Below, piece by piece: positions 12,560 through 24,369 of a stretch of 64,000 nt of DNA. A program made the translations under genes and the position numbers. How positions within the stretch are numbered: the stretch's first letter is position 1; every line of letters begins with the position of its first letter. The notes beneath the pieces were generated by a model. The model ran no database searches, was not told where the DNA came from, and was given only the letters and a program-made list of their open reading frames with translations. The stretch covers positions 497,576 through 561,575 of the forward strand of contig WBMW01000585.1 in the NCBI GenBank assembly GCA_013396635.1, given 5' to 3'. Source of the stretch: Penelope pileata. Lineage: Eukaryota; Chordata; Aves; Galliformes; Cracidae.

Positions 12560-13830
12560 AATCTGTGTATAAAGATAAAGCTGAAAAAATTGCAGCCCTG
12601 ATAAATTCGTGACGATAATTATGAAAATTGAAAAATGAGAAAAAACATTGTAATGGTCCAGTCAGAAAGTAAATGTTTTCAAGTTTTATTATCAATGGAG
12701 GAAAAGAATAGCAGTATGCAGTCAGCTCTTAAACTGACAACTCTGCATGATTCCTTGATGTAATTTGGATGAAGCTGGATAACCTGTGATTTTCTAAACT
12801 CTCTCCAGTTAGCAAATCTGTTCAGTTTCCCAGCATATCAACATGGTCATATACGTGTATGTTGGTTGCAGATTACCCCCTCACTCTGAGCTGTGAGGAT
12901 ATGCATGCACACAGCTGTGGATGTAAATCGATCTCTGGCCTGTCATGAAACCAGCCCCAAATTGCCTGAGCTTAGCTTATAATGAGTGATGGAAAGGAAT
13001 GATCGTTCTGTTGATTAGTACTTCTGCTTGACTAGAAACAGGCAGTATTAATTAGCAATATATAGAGAAAGTAACATTTCTAGTGATGAATGCTGCAATA
13101 CTGCTAATGTTGATCAGCACAAATTTTGAGAGCAGTTTCATTTATTTTTAACCAGTTCAGTTGTTTATTAAAAAAAATAAAAGGTCTGCAGAGAAGCTAC
13201 ATCGTTGGAATCAGAAAGAAAGAGCCACAAACTCAATTTTCCTTTCTTGAGATTTAAGCTATCCTCTTCAATACCAGCTCATCTTTCCCAGGAAATAGTG
13301 GATTAAGAAATTATAGTGTATGAAAATGAAATAACTGCTTATTACATTTGCACAGTTCTTAATCACTGTTCTCGACACAACTGATATTTCTTTAAGAAAG
13401 TAGAGGTTAGAGAAATGTCGGTAGCTCTTCAGACTGCAATGAAGAATTTGTGAGGTCATATATTCATTTCCATGGTGACAAACTAATGTTGGTATTTGAG
13501 AATTACAATTTAATTGTACAATCAAGTAACTAAGTGGGCTACTAAAGCAGAAATATAGGAAAAGTCTGAGGTTATGTGGTTTGCTTTGTTGTCTGCCAAT
13601 TCTTTTATTAGAAAGCCTGCTTAAGTAGAAAAATTTGCCTCTAAATTAACAACAGTCTGGGCCATTTTGATTGATGGATGCAGTGGATCTTGTGAAATGA
13701 GTAACTGATATCTGGTAAGGATCTATGCATGAATTGCTTTGCTAAGCAAATTCATTACAAATCCATCATGTTAGTTGAAGGAGGCTTAATTGTTTGGTGA
13801 TGTGTTATGAGCAACGGTAAACAATCACCC
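12560..13830. promoter_or_regulatory. Candidate conserved non-coding (enhancer-like) cluster
   Basis: This AT-rich, repeat-free sequence is rich in words that homeodomain and related factors bind. Examples are TTTTATTATCAATGG near 12682, ATTAATTAGCAATA near 13048, an RFX-like TTTCCATGGTGAC at 13467-13479, TTGATTGATGGATG near 13669 (PBX/HOX-like), and a TTTGCTAAGCAAA palindrome at 13738-13750. Such clustering is typical of vertebrate developmental enhancers. I only see the words; conservation is inferred from general appearance and is not measured. Confidence 0.28.
13738..13750. repeat. Palindrome TTTGCTAAGCAAA
   Basis: This is a 13-bp odd palindrome with 6-bp arms around a central A. It lies inside the longer imperfect palindrome GAATTGCTTT...AAGCAAATTC at 13731-13753. 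It resembles a dimeric transcription-factor site, but no specific factor can be assigned. Confidence 0.55.
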
Positions 13831-15266
13831 ATCTTATAATACAGTAATAGGATGCTAGGGAGGGAAGGAAATGTTCCTTGAGTTTGTTCTTAAAAGATAA
13901 ACTGTTGTGTCTGATCTGATCCAAAGAATAATAACATCTATTTACTCTTCAGGTATCTGTGCCAGTTGTCTGTCCCAAATTGATTGCTGTAGAGTAGTTA
14001 TGTAAACGATGGGATCTCTCCTGCTTTTCCATTGCTTCCTTCTGTTTGTTTAAATTCAAAGGTCTTAATGCTTCCCAGCATTTCTGTCCTTCCTCCACTA
14101 TAAAATGGATCTGTTACAACCAGAGATAAAAAGTCCTTTCGGTACAAATGAACAAAGAGAGGGAAGATACATGGTATGAAAAGGTAACAGCAAACTGAGA
14201 CAGCCTTTCTCAGGCTTGCGGTCTCATGCTGCTCTTGTTCATGCCTGGGGACCTTGGCCATTGGCTTCTGGAAAAGCCTGCAGGCCCCAGGGGTACTCAC
14301 AAATCATCACAAAGCTCTTCAACAGGCTCCATGTGAATCACTGTAGAATAAACTGAGTTTCACTTTGATGGTTTATTTACAGTGCACCCTTAAGTCCTGG
14401 CAACCAAGTTTATCTTTAAAAGCAATATCTATGCATGTTTCATTTATTTCCCAATGACTGGTTATTTTCAGTGTCATCTTCAATATTTATCTGAGTTTAA
14501 AGCTCCTTCCCTGCAAATATTCTAAAAATGAGCTTAGGTGACATGGTGAATTTGTGATGATTTATCTTCCACAGTAGTAGTACTTAATCTGTTCAGATGC
14601 CAGCCAAATAGTATACAAAAAAATGTGTAGGGATAGCGCTAAGCCATCTTCATCATGGCATGGGACTGCTTTATTACCCAAGTGATCTTTTGACTTTGAT
14701 GGAAAACATTTTGGGGTAAAATGCTGTCGCCTAATATGAGCAAGGTTAATCAAATCTTCCCCATCATTATTAGACATATTATATCCTATAGCCACATATA
14801 TTCTGATCTTGCCACAATGATTTTAATGGGGAAAAATGTTTGGTTTTAAGGAAAATAAAATACAAGAAATATTGAAAGGATGAGATAGATATCTGAATCT
14901 AATCCACGAACACCAGTGTAACTACAGGATACTGGAATGCTCTGAGCTTGGACAATTATATATTTATATTTTGACACTTAGATTGGGGTACATTTATGTT
15001 TTATTGAATCTACTTTGTCATGAGACTGACAACACTAAATATTATTTTCTTTGGAAAATTCAGATAAGATCCAAACATTTCACAAGAACACATCAATTTC
15101 TCAAAAGGCTCCATAACTATTACTGCCAAATACTTTTCTTTTTGCTTTTTTCGTGTGTATGCTGTTAGATCATATCATGCACAATAGACAAAACATCAAG
15201 ATCTTTTTTTTTAAAAAAAATGAGATTTTAAATCTTTGACCTAAGTTTGGGATGATGTTTAATTTT
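13831..15266. other. Non-coding sequence, no supported gene
   Basis: AT-rich sequence with only short, featureless open frames. It runs up to the CR1 copy at 15267, just before which is an A/T-rich run at about 15205-15222 (T-run then A-run). Confidence 0.55.
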
Positions 15267-15811
15267 AAGGCCAAGAAGGCCAATGGGATTCTGGGGTGCA
15301 TTAAAAAGTGCATTGCCAGCAGGTCGAGGGAGGTGATCCTCTCCCTCTACTCTGCCCTGGTCAGGCCTCAGCTGGAGTACTGTATCCAGTTCTGGGCTCC
15401 CCAGTATAAAAAAGACAGGGACCTCCTGGAAAGAGTCCAGCGGAGGGCCACAAAGATGATAAAGGGCCTGGAGCATCTCTCTCATGAGGAGAGGCTCAGT
15501 AATCTGGGTCCGTTCAGCTGTTCAGCCTTGAGAAAAGAAGGCTGAGAGGGGACCTGATCAATGTTTATAAATATCTTAGGTGCGGGAGGCTAATGGAGGT
15601 GGGGAATCTCTTTTCAGTGGTCTGTGGGGACAGGACAAGGGGCAATGGCCTTAAACTGGAGCACAGGAAGTTCCGCACCAACATGCGGAAGAATTTCTTC
15701 ACGGTGCGGGTGACAGAGCTCTGGAACAGGCTGCTCAGGGAGGCTGTGGGGTCTCCTTCCCTGGAGATATTCAAGACCCGCCTGGACGCCCACCTGTGCA
15801 ACCTGCTGTAG
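15267..15811 (+). pseudogene. CR1 ORF2 C-terminal remnant with frameshift
   Basis: The ORF2 reading frame is continuous from 15267 until about 15511 and then shifts by +2. It continues as LFSLEKRRLRGDLINVYKYL through to the TAG at 15809-15811. The shift is explained by an 8-bp tandem duplication: GTTCAGCT at 15512-15519 is followed by GTTCAGCC at 15520-15527, where other CR1 copies have one unit. Without this the first frame ends at the TGA at 15543-15545. The segment lies C-terminal to the RT active site. Confidence 0.9.
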
Positions 15812-15898
15812 GGAACCTGCTCTGGCAGGGGGGTTGGACTCGATGATCTCTCAAGGTCCCTTCCAACCCCTGCAATTCTGTGATTCTGTGATTCTGTG
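15267..15898 (+). mobile_element. CR1 LINE, longest copy in the window, 5'-truncated
   Basis: This copy holds about 180 codons of ORF2, the CR1 3' UTR and a tail. Codons from 15267 read AKKANGILGCIKKCIASR, then VRPQLEYCIQFWAPQ, QRRATKMIKGLEHLSHEERL, and after a frame change GDRTRGNGLKLE, MRKNFFTVRVTELWNRL and PSLEIFKTRLDAHLCNLL with TAG at 15809-15811. The 3' part contains GGGGTTGGACTCGATGATCT, a block matching AAGGTCCCTTCCAACCCC, and three ATTCTGTG units ending at 15898. The element is truncated upstream of the RT catalytic core, so it cannot move by itself. Little decay beyond one frameshift suggests it is not the oldest copy here. Confidence 0.97.
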
Positions 15899-18800
15899 AA
15901 AACCTCAGTATATCCTATATGACATGTATTACATTTTTTGGCCATATCTAACCAAGAAAACCTGTATTTGTATTGAATTTATTAACTTCAGTCATTCCTT
16001 AATTTATTGATTACTGGGATATTTCCATAAGGAAGGATTCCAGTTTCGATGTGGAGATTAGGTCATGCATTAACTGTCGTAAGAAGGAATGCATGGGGTA
16101 CAGGGAAGAATATATTCACTTGTGAGAGCAACAGGTGATCTTTCTCAAAAGCCGAAGCACTAAGGCTCCTCAAATATGTAAAACTGGGTGCCACATAATT
16201 CTAAATGTCCCTGACTAATGACTAATGGTAGTTTATGATACCATTTATGGAACAATTACTGACATTCATTTTATATTGAGAAGATTATGGACTTTTGTAT
16301 TTAGAATAACAAAAACCAATTTCATGGAAACTGGGGAGGTGTAGAAATGTTATCTCCTCGTCTGTGTTTATTCAGTGATAGCATTGTTTAAAGCCCATGA
16401 TCCTGTCTGCATCTGCCACTGCAGCTGGCCCAGCCAGCTCACCAGTCTTTATTTAGCTAGATATTACAGCAGTAACGTTTCATTATAGTTGTGCTTGGAA
16501 GAAGTCATAGTCCATTGGTTTTATTGAAGCTCACTTCTAGTTTACTTCCATTTCAGAGAAAAGGACAGCTGTTTTAATATGTACTTGGAGAAACACCTAA
16601 AGGGTTTTAGTGTTAATTAAGTTGGGAGGAACTGTTTTTAACAAGCACCTTTTTGTAAATGTCACACAGCTCCATCATGTTTCATTGTTATTATCCAAGT
16701 AAGAAATTAGCCAGTGCAAGCATCAGCAGGCTTGGAATGCTCTGCAGTACTTCGGTGTGTGACTTGTTTGGATACTGAAGAATTGATTACAACCATGGGG
16801 ATCCACAGACGGGAGAGAATGTTTGGTTGAGAGCACATCCTCTTCTCTGCTTTCTCTGGTATGAGGATTGAGCCAATGAGAAGGATGTAATGTGAAAAAA
16901 AAATAGTATACAATTATTTTCCATTTTTAATATTAGTAGATAGGGTTAATTCAACCTGAAGTTCATCATGTGACAGTATATAATGGGCTAAACTCTTGCT
17001 CATGCACAATCTGTGGCAGAGTCAGTAAGAAGACAAAAGAAATGACAGGAGTCCTTGTTTTTTGACATGGTCTTCAAAGGATTCAAACTTCAGCTCTTTA
17101 ACTCATGCACTGTGCAGGTACTGTGTTGAGCTGCTTGCTGTTTTAAGCCAGAAATGGGTCAGAAAGGTAAATGGACCCAAAACGTTATTGAATGCCTTCT
17201 ACCAGAGCAGCATGGTTTGTCTCAGTAGGGACCCTGTCACAAGGCACCAATTCATGTCTCAGAAAGTCTTAGCACCTCCTTGGCTGCTATGCTGAATCCT
17301 CATAGTTTTTGGGATTGCAAAAGAAGGCAGCCACAGTTTTAAGAGATTCAAATGATTGCCTGAATCATTGCCTTTTTTCTCCCTCGCTTAGCCACCTGAT
17401 GGTGCTATTTAAGAACAAAGTGCAGGAAAGAAGGCTTGCTGCCCAGGTTCAATAAAAACTACAGACATCAATGGGAGTTTTGCCTGAGCAGTAACTGCAT
17501 TTTTGACCCTATGATTTGGTGTGTGACCATGCGTTTTTATTGCTTCTGCATAAATGCAGAAAAATGGCCACCTTGTCTACTTAATCACATAAAGCACTTA
17601 AATATGTCATCTACTCTTGCATGTTCGGGGAAAAAAATCACATTCACCCATGACTGCATGAAATTACTCTGCTAAGCAGCTGTATAGACTTGCTGTGGTG
17701 CTGCACACATTGGAATATTTTTATCACAAGTTCCTGGTTTATGACTGAGACATTCAAATCTGTTCTTGTCTTACTAGAAGTGAAAATATAGTGTATGCGT
17801 TGTATCTAATCAACTGAACACAACTTTGTGTCTAACTGCAGATTCCTACTGTATTTCCACAACATTAAATGGTCAAACTTAGATGTTGTAAAGTGATGTA
17901 GTCACAGAGCTTCACAATTTCCTGCTGCTCAGAATCTGGCCCCAGTGATAATGAAGAAAGAGACAATGCACTTCTTGTTGCCTCTACTCATGATACTGTA
18001 TCTTCTATTGGACAATGTAGTTGTTTAGTGAGTGAAATGCATACTAGTTTTAGTGTGGTCTCAATTTAACTTTACCAAAATGAGATAACTCAAGACCTTA
18101 AAAATTATAAAGAACTGTATGTCTGTTGGTGGAATTGGAGATAATTAGTTTTCTACTGTAATTTCATCATTTCTTCCTCTATGCATTTATAAGCTACATC
18201 TCCAAATCCAGCTAGCTGCTTTGAGTGAATCACATACATGTACAAACATCTGTTTTTGTTCACAATCCAATGGGTTCTACTTACTGGGCCAGGAAAACTC
18301 TGTTCAGGTCTCAGCAGTGTACTATTGATTTGCCAGGATTCTATGGTAGAATTAAGTAGACGGGTGACTACATGAAAGTGTAAAAGTGACTCTTTTTGCT
18401 TGAATGTTCCATGGGCAAGCAGGAATGGAGCACTGTTAAACATTTCTCCTTTGTTGCCTCAGAGCCGTATTTAGACACACTCCTTCAGCTTATTCCAGAC
18501 AAGTCTGCATTACTGCCTTTCATGCACCAATAGGTACCAGTTAAAAATATTTTATTTAACATGTATTTTCCTCCTTTGAACAAAAAGTGATATATTCATT
18601 TCCAACACTGAACAGACCAGCTTTTCAGTATGATTACTCTTTCGCATTGACAGAGGATTTCTGAACATAACAAACCGTGCTGTTCTTTTTTTCTCCCTGC
18701 AGAATCTACTTTATTTCTGGAGATTTCAAGGGATTTCAAAGGACTGAGCAAGACAGATAAATAAGAATATAAATGATAATATATAGAAGTAACCACATCA

Positions 18801-21800
18801 TCCCTTTAGTTGAACAAAGATCTTGGGCAGGCCTGTACTTTTGAAAATCCCAAATTCATGTAGACGTGTGTGACAAGCTTTTCTCAAGCTAACTGAAACT
18901 AAATGTAACCATCTATTCCTAACGTATTTTCTATTTTCAGCAAGGTAGCTGAACTGCAAATGTATTAGGAGAGCATAAGAAGCAGAGAAAGGTTACAGTA
19001 TGAGTTATAAAGCTGAACAAGCATCCTTTGTCAGTGTATCATGAACACACAGTGTTATTGCTCATGTGTTATGATATGACCTTGGTCTTACACTGTAATT
19101 TTTATTATCATATAGAGTGATATAAAGCTTACCCAGCTTTTTGAACACAGTCCGTCAAATAGCCGCCTCTGTCTTCTCTTCGCATTAAAATCTACAGTGA
19201 TTAATTTCACTTGTAATGAAGTTTTTATAAGAAACTTACAAGCAGAACAGCTTTATCACCTGGGTAATCAAATCTTTGTAAGTGCCACTGGAAGAGTTTC
19301 AGAATATAAATCTCCAAGACACAGATAAAACAAACAAATCATAATAATCTAAGATCAAGCAGGGATCCACAGCCTAGGAAAAATAAATTAATCTTGCAGA
19401 TAAATATCATAAATATCACTTAATTTGTTTGAAATGTTAATAATGGGAATTGAAAATGCTATTTTAGTGAAAAAAAGGGATGATCTAAAACTTCAAGCAA
19501 AGCAATAGTGATCTTTGTCGATGACCTACCTAATGAGCAAACTAACAAGAAGCTAGCAGGCATCCTGTCCTGCCAGCTTCTGAGAAAGATGTAAGATAAC
19601 ACTGCAGTGAAAGAATTAACCATCAAGTGAGGAAGTCTGGGGGATTTAAGCAGGAAATAGCTTTTCTGTCATCTAGAATCCTTTCATTTCACTTCTTAAT
19701 CTTAACTTGTCTGTGAGAACAGTTTATATCCATGTGACCCTGTTGCCTTGAAACAAAAGAACTGCAAGATTTTAACTGAGACTCAGGCCTCAGTATAGCT
19801 TGGTGTTCAAATCTGGAATAGTCAATGTGACTTCTCACAGAATAATTTTGTGTTGGACTTCATGGAAGTATGAGCATCTTTGCATCCCACTTTCCCCTGT
19901 GCTGCATCGTGTCCCTCCTCCCTTTCTGCTGGGTTGTCGTCATGCAAACCATGTAATCTTCAGACTGATAAGTGAAGGTGAGAGAGACAACTGAAAACAC
20001 TGCCTTATGCTTGATTAGTTCTTATTACCTCTTCCTAAAGTTTTGATATTGCCACCAGCAGAGATGAGAGAATGGGCTATATGAGCATTTTTATGACCCA
20101 TTCATACCCTTTTTGAAATGCTGGCCTGCATTTAGTTTGTTCCCTGTGCACTCAGAAAAGTCAGCATGCTGACATTGAATATGCAGATTGATTCCTGACA
20201 GTTCTTAGCCAGACCTTCATGTTGAGCTTGCAACTGAATCCTAAACCCAACCAGTGTGGAATGAGGTGAAGGTTAAGGAACTTCTGCAGTAGACGTAGAA
20301 GCCAGGAGGTTTATAAAGCCATCGTCAAAGGAATCTGTCTTCTGCAATTTAGTAACCACACTGACTTCTCTAGATAAGTGAGTTGTGTGAGACAAGGGGA
20401 TACGTTTTGCTGCAGTTCTAGAAGGTGGCTTCCTGGATTTGGATGCTGAGGTCTTAGGGAAGCTTCTGCACATATCCCAACACCCCATCATGAAGAGGGC
20501 ATGTTAGCATCCAAAAGGACCCTGGAGAATCCATCCAGAGACTTCAGGCCTTCGCTTTATTCTCAGTAGGAATATAGATTTATGGTAGAGATGAAACAAA
20601 CTGAGAAAAGCTCTATTGAAACAATTACTTGGCAAAATGTTGCTTTGGTGTTTTTCACTTTGAGATAATTAGATTCTCTGCAACATGTATTTAGCATCAG
20701 ATTTGGGGCCCAAAACAGAATATCCTAAACAGAATTTGTATTCCTATCAACACTGAGAAGACATTTAAACTGCAGGTATTTCAGCACAAACCGTTATCAA
20801 AAAACAAACAACAAAGAAAAAACAACCTTTTTTAAAAATGCACATTTAGTTTTCAGCTAGCTTTGCATGAGACACTAGAACTAGAAGAATGTCTTGTGTA
20901 GGGCCATGGAGAATGTGAATATAGACACAGAAACTAATAAAATAAGACCTAAATTGTAAGCCATAATTATGGTTTTCTTACAGACTTCTGTTTCAGGTTT
21001 AGGACTAGCAAAGCAACTGTCTACTGAAAATGAAGAAAAATGAGAAAGCTTGCTAATTTATTGTTAGATACTGCTAGGTGGGAAGTAAGTAAACACTGTG
21101 CTTTCCATATTAGCAGTGGATAAACTCCATGTATTTGTTTTCATCTTTGGCTATGCCTTTGACTAGCACATTTTTCAAAAGGGGAGTTTTTCCACATCCC
21201 TATGCAACACAGGTCCAAGCCCAGCTCATTCTGTGTGCATGGCACAGAGAATGGAGAGCATCTGAATACCTCAGCCACTTCCAGCTGCCAGGGGAATTCG
21301 AGGTAAGCTGAATGTAATTTGCACACTGGAAGTTGGCCAGCACACCAGGACGATTATCTCCACTTTTGCAAAAAAGGACTATGGGAATGTTAATTAACAC
21401 AAGTGCCCAAGACCTTGGTTTTATGTGTCTTCTGGAGGAAGGACACAGGGCTGGAGAGAGGCACTGAATGTCTAATGAACATGGAGAGTAGTTAAGTTGT
21501 TGGCTTTCAGCCTGTGTGGTCATGTTGTGCTCAGAGGCATATGGAACATTTCACTGAGGGAAGAGAAGGGAGAAATTACTCAGAGTCATGACTGCTTTGT
21601 TTTATTAGCTGAATAGTTAGATAATGACTTACCTGCAAGTCTGACAACAAATAGCTTGAGTGGGAATGATGTAGACAAGTGTCTGACATAGGAGCATAAG
21701 CCACCACTGAAGAATATGGCAACTACATACGTGGTGCATGCAGCATAGAAGCACTTTTGGCTGTAGATTTGGGAAGCTTTTCAGCATATGCCTGATGCCC

Positions 21801-22359
21801 CAAACCCAAAAAACCGTTTTGTTCTCTGAGCTGCTTCCAGTCTTTTAAATAAAAGTATAAATATAAAATACAAAGCTGGTTGACATACTTGAAACTTGGC
21901 CTCTGTCTCATTGTTTCTGTTAGTTTAATACAAAGCTAATTTTAGACTGGAAATCCACAATTTCCTCCTTATGTATGTCATGTTTTTCTGTATAAAAAAG
22001 CCATGGTTTGCTTGTGTTGCAGTAGAGAATTCAGACACACTTTAAACATTGTCAGGAACTAGAGAAATAGAAGATAACTCAAAAGAAAGCTATACTCAGA
22101 AATGAGCTCTCTCCCACATGGATGAGCTATGTTCCAGTCCCTGACAAGGAAGTAGTTAGTAACAATACAGAGACTTATTGTTAAAGAATGGACATGCAGA
22201 TCGAGCCACTAGAGGGAGATGCGATATGCATTTGGCTGGAGATAGAAGAGAGTGCTCTGTACCATAAATTCCTTTACAGCAGTTATAGATAGTGTAGCAT
22301 TGATGATCTTTAAGTGAAATGATCAGGGCTTTTAATTTTCTTTTCTAGCACATCTTTTC
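15899..22359. other. Non-coding sequence, no supported gene
   Basis: AT-rich sequence without recognisable repeats or coding regions. The open frames are short (under 110 codons) and show no domains. A CTCF-like word at 22206-22218 is listed separately. The sequence is compatible with intergenic DNA or an intron interior. Confidence 0.55.
22206..22218 (+). promoter_or_regulatory. CTCF-like motif
   Basis: CCACTAGAGGGAG matches the core CTCF consensus (CC, then A/C/T positions, then AG, then GGGGC-like) except that GGGA replaces GGGC. CTCF is the vertebrate insulator and loop-anchor protein. A single word match like this occurs often by chance. Confidence 0.25.
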
Positions 22360-22475
22360 ATACATATATATAGATAATATGAAATAGAAATGCATAATAT
22401 GTATATATTGGATGTAATAATACGGATAATAATAATATAATATAGTATAATTCAATAATAATACGGATATAATTG
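22360..22475. repeat. AT-rich low-complexity tract with a 14-bp direct repeat
   Basis: This stretch consists mostly of TA, ATA and AATA units. The 14-mer TAATAATACGGATA occurs exactly at 22415-22428 and 22456-22469, indicating a local duplication inside the tract. Such tracts are unstable by replication slippage and are likely polymorphic. Confidence 0.85.
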
Positions 22476-23507
22476 ACTTTAACAAAGTGTTACAGTCCAC
22501 ATTCTTAAGGAGGACATGTCAGAACATATTTATATATATGTCCGACAGTTGCTATGTGTTTATTGTGCAACAGGTGGATCAGGAACCCAGCTCATAACTT
22601 CCACTTTGGGTCTTCATAGGATGACCAGCAACAGGGCTGTGCTGATGTGGTAACTCCCAAGTACACAAATTCCTAAACTATTTATGAAAAGCTGACAGCC
22701 TTGGGCTTGAGCCATGTTGTCATTCTCTCTATGTCCAAAGCCATCTTAATGAGATACTCTACTTCTGTTAACCTATGTGAGCCATGTCTGAAGCTGACCA
22801 TTGTCTAAGCTTTCCAGGGCATGTGACAGGTGTCTTGGACATATACATATACTTTGGTAAATGGCTTGTGGTTTAGGAAGATTAGCCCCCAGTTTCAGGT
22901 ATGGTAGAAGATCTCCAATGGGTAAATATCAAACAAAGAGGAACTGCAATCATTTTCAGGGAGAGGATTAGAATTTTAAATCTGCTTGACAAATGGGTGA
23001 AATAAGCTGAGAAAATCTGGACGTAATTCAACAAAAACAGAAAAACGAACACTACTAAGTGGAGATAATGGACTGTACAAACACCGGATGCAAAACGTCT
23101 GCTGGGCATCAGCTCTGTGAAACAGGATCTGGAGGTTACCAAGGTTCACAGACTGAACTTGAGTCAACATTGTCACACGACTGCAAAAAATAAATATTAT
23201 AGCAGGCTGTATAAACAGGAGAGGATCACATAAAAGTCACATGAAATAATCCTTCCATGTAGCTCTGCAAAGGCAGTGCTTCTCCTTTGATATCCTTGGC
23301 ACTGTATTTTAAAAAAAGAGGTGGGACAATAAAAAAAGATATCAACTGGACAGCAACAAAAATGATCAACAGTCTAGAAAATTGGTTGCTTTTAGGGAGA
23401 ACTGCATAGCTTCAATTAGAAGAGATGATAAAATACCAAGAAGGTGAATTGTTCTTGAAGAAAGATTGATGAATTATTGCCTAACTTGTAGGAAAGGAGA
23501 CATAGTG
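22476..23507. other. Non-coding sequence before the LTR-like repeat
   Basis: No gene is supported. The minus-strand frames around 22882-23176 overlap each other in different frames and have no domain, so they look like chance. Confidence 0.5.
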
Positions 23508-23700
23508 TGTAACAGAAAAAAGGGTCCCAAAACTCTCACGACTACATCATTCTTCAATTCTCTTACGTTCTCCAGCTTCTTCTTTCTCAAGCTTCTTCAT
23601 CCAGCTCCTTCAAGCTCCAGCTTGTTTCTCAAGCTTCTTCTCTCTCCAGCTCTCCCTCCTCAAGCTACTTTCTTCTCTGTTTGGCTGGCCTTTATCTAAG

Positions 23701-23722
23701 CCTGGGGCAACTCTGCCCCAGG
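23701..23722. repeat. Inverted repeat 1 in the LTR-like element
   Basis: CCTGGGGCA at 23701-23709 and TGCCCCAGG at 23714-23722 are exact reverse complements around a 4-base loop. The sister repeat at 4359 has the left arm intact but a changed right arm (ACCCTAGG in place of GCCCCAGG), so the hairpin is broken there. Confidence 0.85.
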
Positions 23723-23737
23723 TCCACCCCTTCCGGT

Positions 23738-23762
23738 CACAGGTGCAAGTGATGCACCTGTG
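23738..23762. repeat. Inverted repeat 2 in the LTR-like element
   Basis: CACAGGTGCA at 23738-23747 and TGCACCTGTG at 23753-23762 are exact reverse complements around a 5-base loop. Each arm carries an E-box (CAGGTG or CACCTG). In the diverged copy the left arm is kept and the right arm is lost. Confidence 0.85.
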
Positions 23763-23836
23763 TTCCCCAGGCCAGCCACACCCCTCCACCATGTGCTCAA
23801 TCGTCAGTTCATGCTGTGATCAACTGTTTCCCTACA

Positions 23837-24369
23837 AGTGTAAGCATTAGATGGTAAATAGTTGGGTAGCAGAAGAAATTTCCACAGTACTGTGAAATTT
23901 TCTACATTTGTGATTTTTTAGAACAAGTTAAAAAAAAAAGAAGTGAACTGATCTTGCTTTGAGGTTAGGTGAACAAGCTAGACAATCTCACTTAGGATCT
24001 TCTGGGCCTCCTTTTTAACAGTGTGACATATCTTCTTGCAAAGAAAGAAAGACTTCTGCAAAGATTCGTTTGAATTAGAGCTACCACTAAATACAGTAGC
24101 ATGAAATTAGGATTATTTTGTTGTAATCAAATCCTGCTGATTATCAGATACTTTAGATAGCAAAAATATCCCAGAAAAAAATGGGAATTATTCAGGTTAG
24201 AAAGGAGTACTGAAGGTGTGCAAGGACCAATCTTGTTCTGGCAGGCAGATAATCCACACAAATTAATAACTCATTTCTTATCTAACTTGTACAACAAGAT
24301 GATCCCAGCACATTTTTTTTTTCTCAATTTAAAGTAATTTTTTTTTTGGTGTCTTATTTGAATTTGAAG
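23837..24369. other. Non-coding sequence, no supported gene
   Basis: AT-rich sequence with poly(A) and poly(T) runs (about 23930-23939 and 24311-24352). I see no gene or named repeat. Confidence 0.5.

Larger units (their letters stand above)
23508..23836. mobile_element. LTR-like repeat, copy 2, with 4-bp target duplication
   Basis: This 329-bp block begins TGTAACAGAAAA and ends TTTCCCTACA. AGTG flanks it on both sides (23504-23507 and 23837-23840), the 4-bp target duplication expected for integrase-mediated insertion. No internal retroviral region is attached, so it is a solo LTR formed by recombination between two LTRs, or a small non-autonomous element. It contains a long CT-rich tract with repeats of the CTCAAGCTTCTTC kind at about 23575-23670. 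Two perfect inverted repeats follow at 23701-23722 and 23738-23762. Read on the minus strand, TTAGATAAAGGCC could be a TATA-like element, which hints at minus orientation; this is weak, so the strand is left open. The family is not recognised. Confidence 0.72.

Noticed and set aside
15565..15945. Minus-strand frame of 126 codons
   Set aside because: It is the antisense shadow of the CR1 ORF2 remnant on the plus strand.
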